This document shows, piece after piece, positions 9,723 through 12,198 of a DNA stretch of 12,198 bases. A program made the position numbers and the translations under genes. Numbering within the stretch: position 1 is the first letter of the stretch; each line of letters opens with the position of its first letter. This DNA comes from Isotricha intestinalis (Eukaryota > Ciliophora > Litostomatea > Vestibuliferida > Isotrichidae): positions 1 to 12,198 of the forward strand of contig JAJJLU010004514.1 in assembly GCA_023807065.1 (NCBI GenBank). The letters are read 5' to 3'. The notes below the pieces were generated by a model. That model saw nothing but the letters and a program-made list of their open reading frames with translations. It made no database searches and was not told the origin of the DNA.

Positions 9723-10584
9723 TTAATTAGGATTAGGATTTATTTTCTTTGATATACTTGATATAAATAAATCGAAAAATGATAATATAATTATAATTAT
9801 TAATAAACTTAATAAAGTTTGCATTTTAAAAGGGATATTTTTTCTTTCATTTAATTCATAAATTAATAAACCAGGACCATTGCAAATTATATCATTATCA
9901 CAATTTAAATAAGTAGTTTTATTTTCTTGTGATTTTATTATTTTTGAAAATGTAATTGTATTTTCAAAAGCAATTAATTGATTTTTCATTATTATTATTT
10001 GTTCATTTGTTCCTAATCTTTTTTCTACTAAATTTTTATTTGATGATATATATAAAAAATCTTTCATTAATGAATTAATATCTAATAATAATTTATCTAC
10101 TTCATTTTTTTTTGTATTTTTCTATTAAGTAAATAGTAATTTCTTTTTATATTATTTATATCTATTATTGAAAGACCATTTATATTTTCTTTTATTTTTT
10201 TATTTATTTCATTATCATTAATTAAATTTAATGATTCATTAAAACATAAAATACAATCTTCTCTTATAATTAAATCTTTATATAATAATGGATTAATTTT
10301 TATTATTTTTCCTAAATGTGATAATCCTATATATTCAATTGTATTATTTGTATTTTTTAATCTAATATAATTTGTATTATTTGCTTTATTATCATTTGAA
10401 TTTGAAATTAAATTATTTTATTATATTGTGTTTCTTGTAAATTCATTGAAGAAACATAAGATAAATAATTTGAATTAATAACTAAACTTTCATTATTTTT
10501 TAACACAACTTGCAAAGACTGTACTTCATTCCCAATAACACTTATACTAGGAAACTCAAAAGATGAACTTAACAAATTTTCCAT
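9723..10584 (-). CDS. AIM24-like protein with C-terminal membrane segment, two frame breaks
   Basis: ATG at 10582-10584 opens SFEFPSISVIGNEVQSLQVV followed by LKNNESLVINSNYLSYVSSMN. This matches the opening of the AIM24/TIGR00266 family (a buried beta start, Q-x-L-x-V-x-L, then E-x-[LV] and a Y/M-S step). The first frame stops at TAA 10408-10410. One missing A just before it restores NSNDNKANNTNYIRLKN and IEYIGLSHLGKIIKINP, then DLIIREDCILCFNESLNL, again typical of the family's beta repeats. A second break is the A9 run at 10105-10113. The last piece (9723-10067) ends with MQTLLSLLIIIIILSFFDLF, a membrane segment, then a short polar tail ending in TAA. The joined length would be about 287 residues. 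In yeast, Aim24 supports mitochondrial inner-membrane organisation. Bacterial homologues are uncharacterised, and a C-terminal anchor is not a feature I know for the family, so the location here is open. Confidence 0.65.
10105..10113 (-). other. Frame break at an A9 run in the AIM24-like gene
   Basis: The upstream frame gives YYLLNRKIQKKMK and a TAG stop. Ten A would give KKNEVDKLLLDINSLMKDF and run on into the membrane-anchored C-terminal piece. Confidence 0.7.
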
Positions 10585-10684
10585 TTAAAAAAAAAATAAA
10601 AATAAAAATTAAAACAAAAATTAAAATTAAAATAAAAAAAAATAAAAATAAAAAAGATTAATTTAATAAAAAAAATAATAATAA
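10585..10684. other. A-rich spacer between divergent genes
   Basis: The plus strand is nearly all A with scattered T, in AAAATAAAAATTAAAA-like units. It separates the ATG of the AIM24-like gene from the open frame of the calpain-like gene. It must hold the divergent promoters if the calpain-like gene is expressed, but contains nothing resembling the missing N-terminal calpain domain. Confidence 0.55.
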
Positions 10685-11608
10685 AAAAACTCTGGAAAAC
10701 CAATTTTTTCAAATTCACCTAATAAAGCAATTTGGGGTGTTTTATTAGAAAAAGCTTGGGCGAAAGTAAATGGTGGTTATTGTAATATTTTTAATGGGAA
10801 TTCTAAAAATGTTTTTAAAACTTTTACTCCTTTTTCTACTATTGAAATTGAAAATTGGGATAATAAATTTAATGAAAAAGATAATTTTAAATTATGGAAA
10901 AATATTAAAGATTCTAATGATAATAATTGTATTATTACTTGTACTATTAAATTAAATAATCCTGATGTTGTTAATTTTGGATTAGAATATGATTGTACTT
11001 ATTGTGTTATTGATTGTGAGGAATGTATAATAAATAGTGAAAATGTTAAGTTAATTAAATTAAAATCCCCTTTTGGTGAATTTAATTGGAATGGAGATTG
11101 GAGTTATCAATCATTAAAATGGAATGATAAAAGTAAAAAATCATTTAAATTTTATGATGAAAGTAAGAAAAAGGAAGGAGTTTTTTATATGGAATATAAT
11201 GATTTTATTAAATATTTTCAAATTAATACTTTTTGTATTCCTTTAACTTCAATTAAATCATCTTCATTTAAAGTTTCTAAAGAAAATGCAAAATTATTTA
11301 ATGTAATGAAAATAAATATATTATCAAAAGGTATAATAACATTTACAATAATTAAAAAAAATTCAATATTTCATAAAAAAATTGAACCTGGAAAATTACC
11401 TTCAGAAAATGGACTTTTAGTAAAAATAGAAGGAAAAAAATTGAAACATATTGAAAGTTCATTTAATCAACCATTAACAACAAGTTTACATGAAGGAGAA
11501 TATATTTGTATATATTATATTGATTATGAAAGTATTAATTCTCAAATTAGAAAATATACAGTTGATATTTCAAGTTGTGTTGACTTTAAATTTAAAGAAA
11601 TGAAATAA
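10685..11608 (+). CDS. Calpain-like core fragment (PC2 plus CBSW), catalytic residues lost, 5' truncated
   Basis: A frame open for 307 codons between TAA at 10682-10684 and TAA at 11606-11608, with no in-frame ATG before 11189. It opens GKPIFSNSPNKAIWGVLLEK and AWAKVNGGY, the calpain stretch (family C2) that links protease-core halves PC1 and PC2. The PC1 half with the catalytic Cys is absent. In PC2 the G-H-A-Y-x-V motif reads YDCTYCVID, so His is replaced by Cys104 (10994-10996). The R-N-P-W-G motif reads LKSPFGEFNWNGDWS, so Asn is replaced by Ser128 (11066-11068). The conserved FxMxxxDFxxYF stretch (FYMEYNDFIKYF) and a beta-rich CBSW/C2-like domain follow. It is therefore almost certainly not a protease. 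It may be a pseudo-calpain binding partner or a 5'-truncated copy. An A8 run (11354-11361) stays in frame and the whole frame is intact, which argues against long decay. The true start is missing or uses a non-ATG codon or an upstream exon I cannot see. Confidence 0.75.
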   Translation, partial: KNSGKPIFSNSPNKAIWGVLLEKAWAKVNGGYCNIFNGNSKNVFKTFTPFSTIEIENWDNKFNEKDNFKLWKNIKDSNDNNCIITCTIKLNNPDVVNFGLEYDCTYCVIDCEECIINSENVKLIKLKSPFGEFNWNGDWSYQSLKWNDKSKKSFKFYDESKKKEGVFYMEYNDFIKYFQINTFCIPLTSIKSSSFKVSKENAKLFNVMKINILSKGIITFTIIKKNSIFHKKIEPGKLPSENGLLVKIEGKKLKHIESSFNQPLTTSLHEGEYICIYYIDYESINSQIRKYTVDISSCVDFKFKEMK

Positions 11609-11768
11609 TTTAATTTTAAACAATAAAAAATAAAACATAAAATAAAAAAAATTTTTAAAAAAAAGAAATCACAGAAATCAAAAATTCAGAAAAAAAATAT
11701 AAAAAAAAATTTTCGGAAAAAAAAAATCAAAAAAACATCAAAATTCTCTAAAATCATCTAAAAATCAT
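11609..11768. other. A-rich spacer between convergent genes
   Basis: Purine-rich plus strand with repeated AAATCA-like words and runs of up to about ten A. It lies between the 3' ends of the calpain-like and DUF285 genes. No gene or RNA is seen. Confidence 0.6.
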
Positions 11769-12198
11769 TTAATGTTTCCACACTATTACTATTTTTTTAT
11801 CTTTACAATTTAAAGAAGTTAAAGAAGAACAACCAATAAACATATTACTCATATTACTCATATTAATAACATTATTAGTATTAAAATTAGATAAATTTAA
11901 AGAAGTTAAAGAAGAACAATTAGAGAACATATTACTCATATCTTTAACATTATTATTATTAAAATTAGATAAAGTTAAAGAAGTTAAAGAAGTATACCAA
12001 GAGAACATATTACTCATATCTTTAACATTATTATTATTAAAATTTATTAAATTTAAAGAAGTTAAAGAAGAACAATAATAGAACATATTACTCATATTAT
12101 TAACATTATTAGTATTAAAATTAGATAAATTTAAAGAAATTAAAGAAGAACAACCAGAGAACATACCATTCATATTATTAACATTATTAGTATTAAAA
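11769..12198 (-). CDS. BspA/DUF285-type leucine-rich repeat protein, C-terminal part (partial)
   Basis: The frame is open from the right edge to TAA at 11769-11771. It consists of 26-residue repeats with the consensus MSNMF-x-x-CSSLTSLNLSNF followed by N-T/N-N-N-V-x-x, the signature of the DUF285 (PF03382) BspA-like surface repeat. Five repeat starts are visible, spaced 78 bases apart where regular (about 11925, 12003, 12081, 12159), with a six-base MSN duplication in the last unit. The protein ends abruptly after the last repeat with CKDKKIVIVWKH and no membrane anchor. Proteins of this type are secreted or surface-exposed in bacteria and have spread by lateral transfer into several microbial eukaryotes. 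The ATG at 12171-12173 is inside a repeat, and the same frame continues to the edge, so the true start lies outside the window. Confidence 0.85.
   Translation of the reverse strand, partial: FNTNNVNNMNGMFSGCSSLISLNLSNFNTNNVNNMSNMFYYCSSLTSLNLINFNNNNVKDMSNMFSWYTSLTSLTLSNFNNNNVKDMSNMFSNCSSLTSLNLSNFNTNNVINMSNMSNMFIGCSSLTSLNCKDKKIVIVWKH
11838..12198 (-). repeat. 78-base tandem coding repeats of the DUF285 gene
   Basis: Near-identical copies of a 78-base unit containing GAACATATTACTCATAT on the plus strand recur at 78-base steps, differing mainly at the two residues after MSNMF and in the final loop. The high DNA identity suggests recent expansion or gene conversion. Confidence 0.8.

Noticed and set aside
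10585..10684. A-rich tract as a retrotransposon poly-A tail
   Set aside because: All spacers here have similar A/T-only composition, and no target-site duplication or element body was seen beside it.
10770..10955. Plus-strand frame of 61 codons, hydrophobic, like a small membrane peptide
   Set aside because: It overlaps the calpain-core frame, which has clear family motifs over the same bases.

Overview
The window looks like nuclear DNA from a very AT-rich unicellular eukaryote. Coding regions are rich in Asn, Lys, Ile and Asp codons ending in A or T. Gene gaps are short and almost pure A/T with long homopolymers. The recognisable protein families (a coiled-coil TLDc protein, a calpain-core protein, an AIM24-like protein and a BspA/DUF285-type leucine-rich repeat protein) fit a protist or early-branching fungus. 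I cannot name the organism from sequence alone. Bona fide gene ends use TAA followed by A/T-only spacer, so the standard code is the simplest reading. No rRNA, tRNA, CRISPR array or insertion sequence was recognised.

Layout, left to right. (1) The 3' end of a plus-strand gene (to 136) with a short PGG-motif tail. (2) An intact minus-strand coiled-coil/TLDc gene (366-1115). (3) A very large minus-strand gene (1268 to about 8592, roughly 2,440 codons). It has one transmembrane segment near its N terminus, cysteine-containing patches near both ends and in the middle, and over 1,500 residues of helical Asn/Lys-rich sequence between. The standard-code frame is interrupted by several one-base shifts and two in-frame TAA codons, but the protein plainly continues across each one. 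(4) A basic, coiled-coil-like hypothetical gene (8760-9610, minus) with one shift. (5) An AIM24-like gene (9723-10584, minus) with two shifts and a C-terminal membrane segment. (6) A plus-strand calpain-core gene (10685-11608) with an unbroken frame, but lacking the domain that carries the catalytic Cys and with the His and Asn of the triad replaced. (7) A minus-strand DUF285/BspA repeat gene running off the right edge (11769-12198).

The genes show no obvious shared pathway. TLDc, calpain-like and BspA proteins are typical of expanded, lineage-specific families in protists, so this is probably a gene-family-rich accessory region. The most notable pattern is that three neighbouring genes break frame repeatedly, often in runs of 8-9 A on the coding strand, with one A too few for the continuing frame. 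This could be homopolymer error in the assembly, real gene decay, or transcriptional/ribosomal slippage. Two intact genes carry equally long A runs in frame, which argues against obligatory slippage at every such run.
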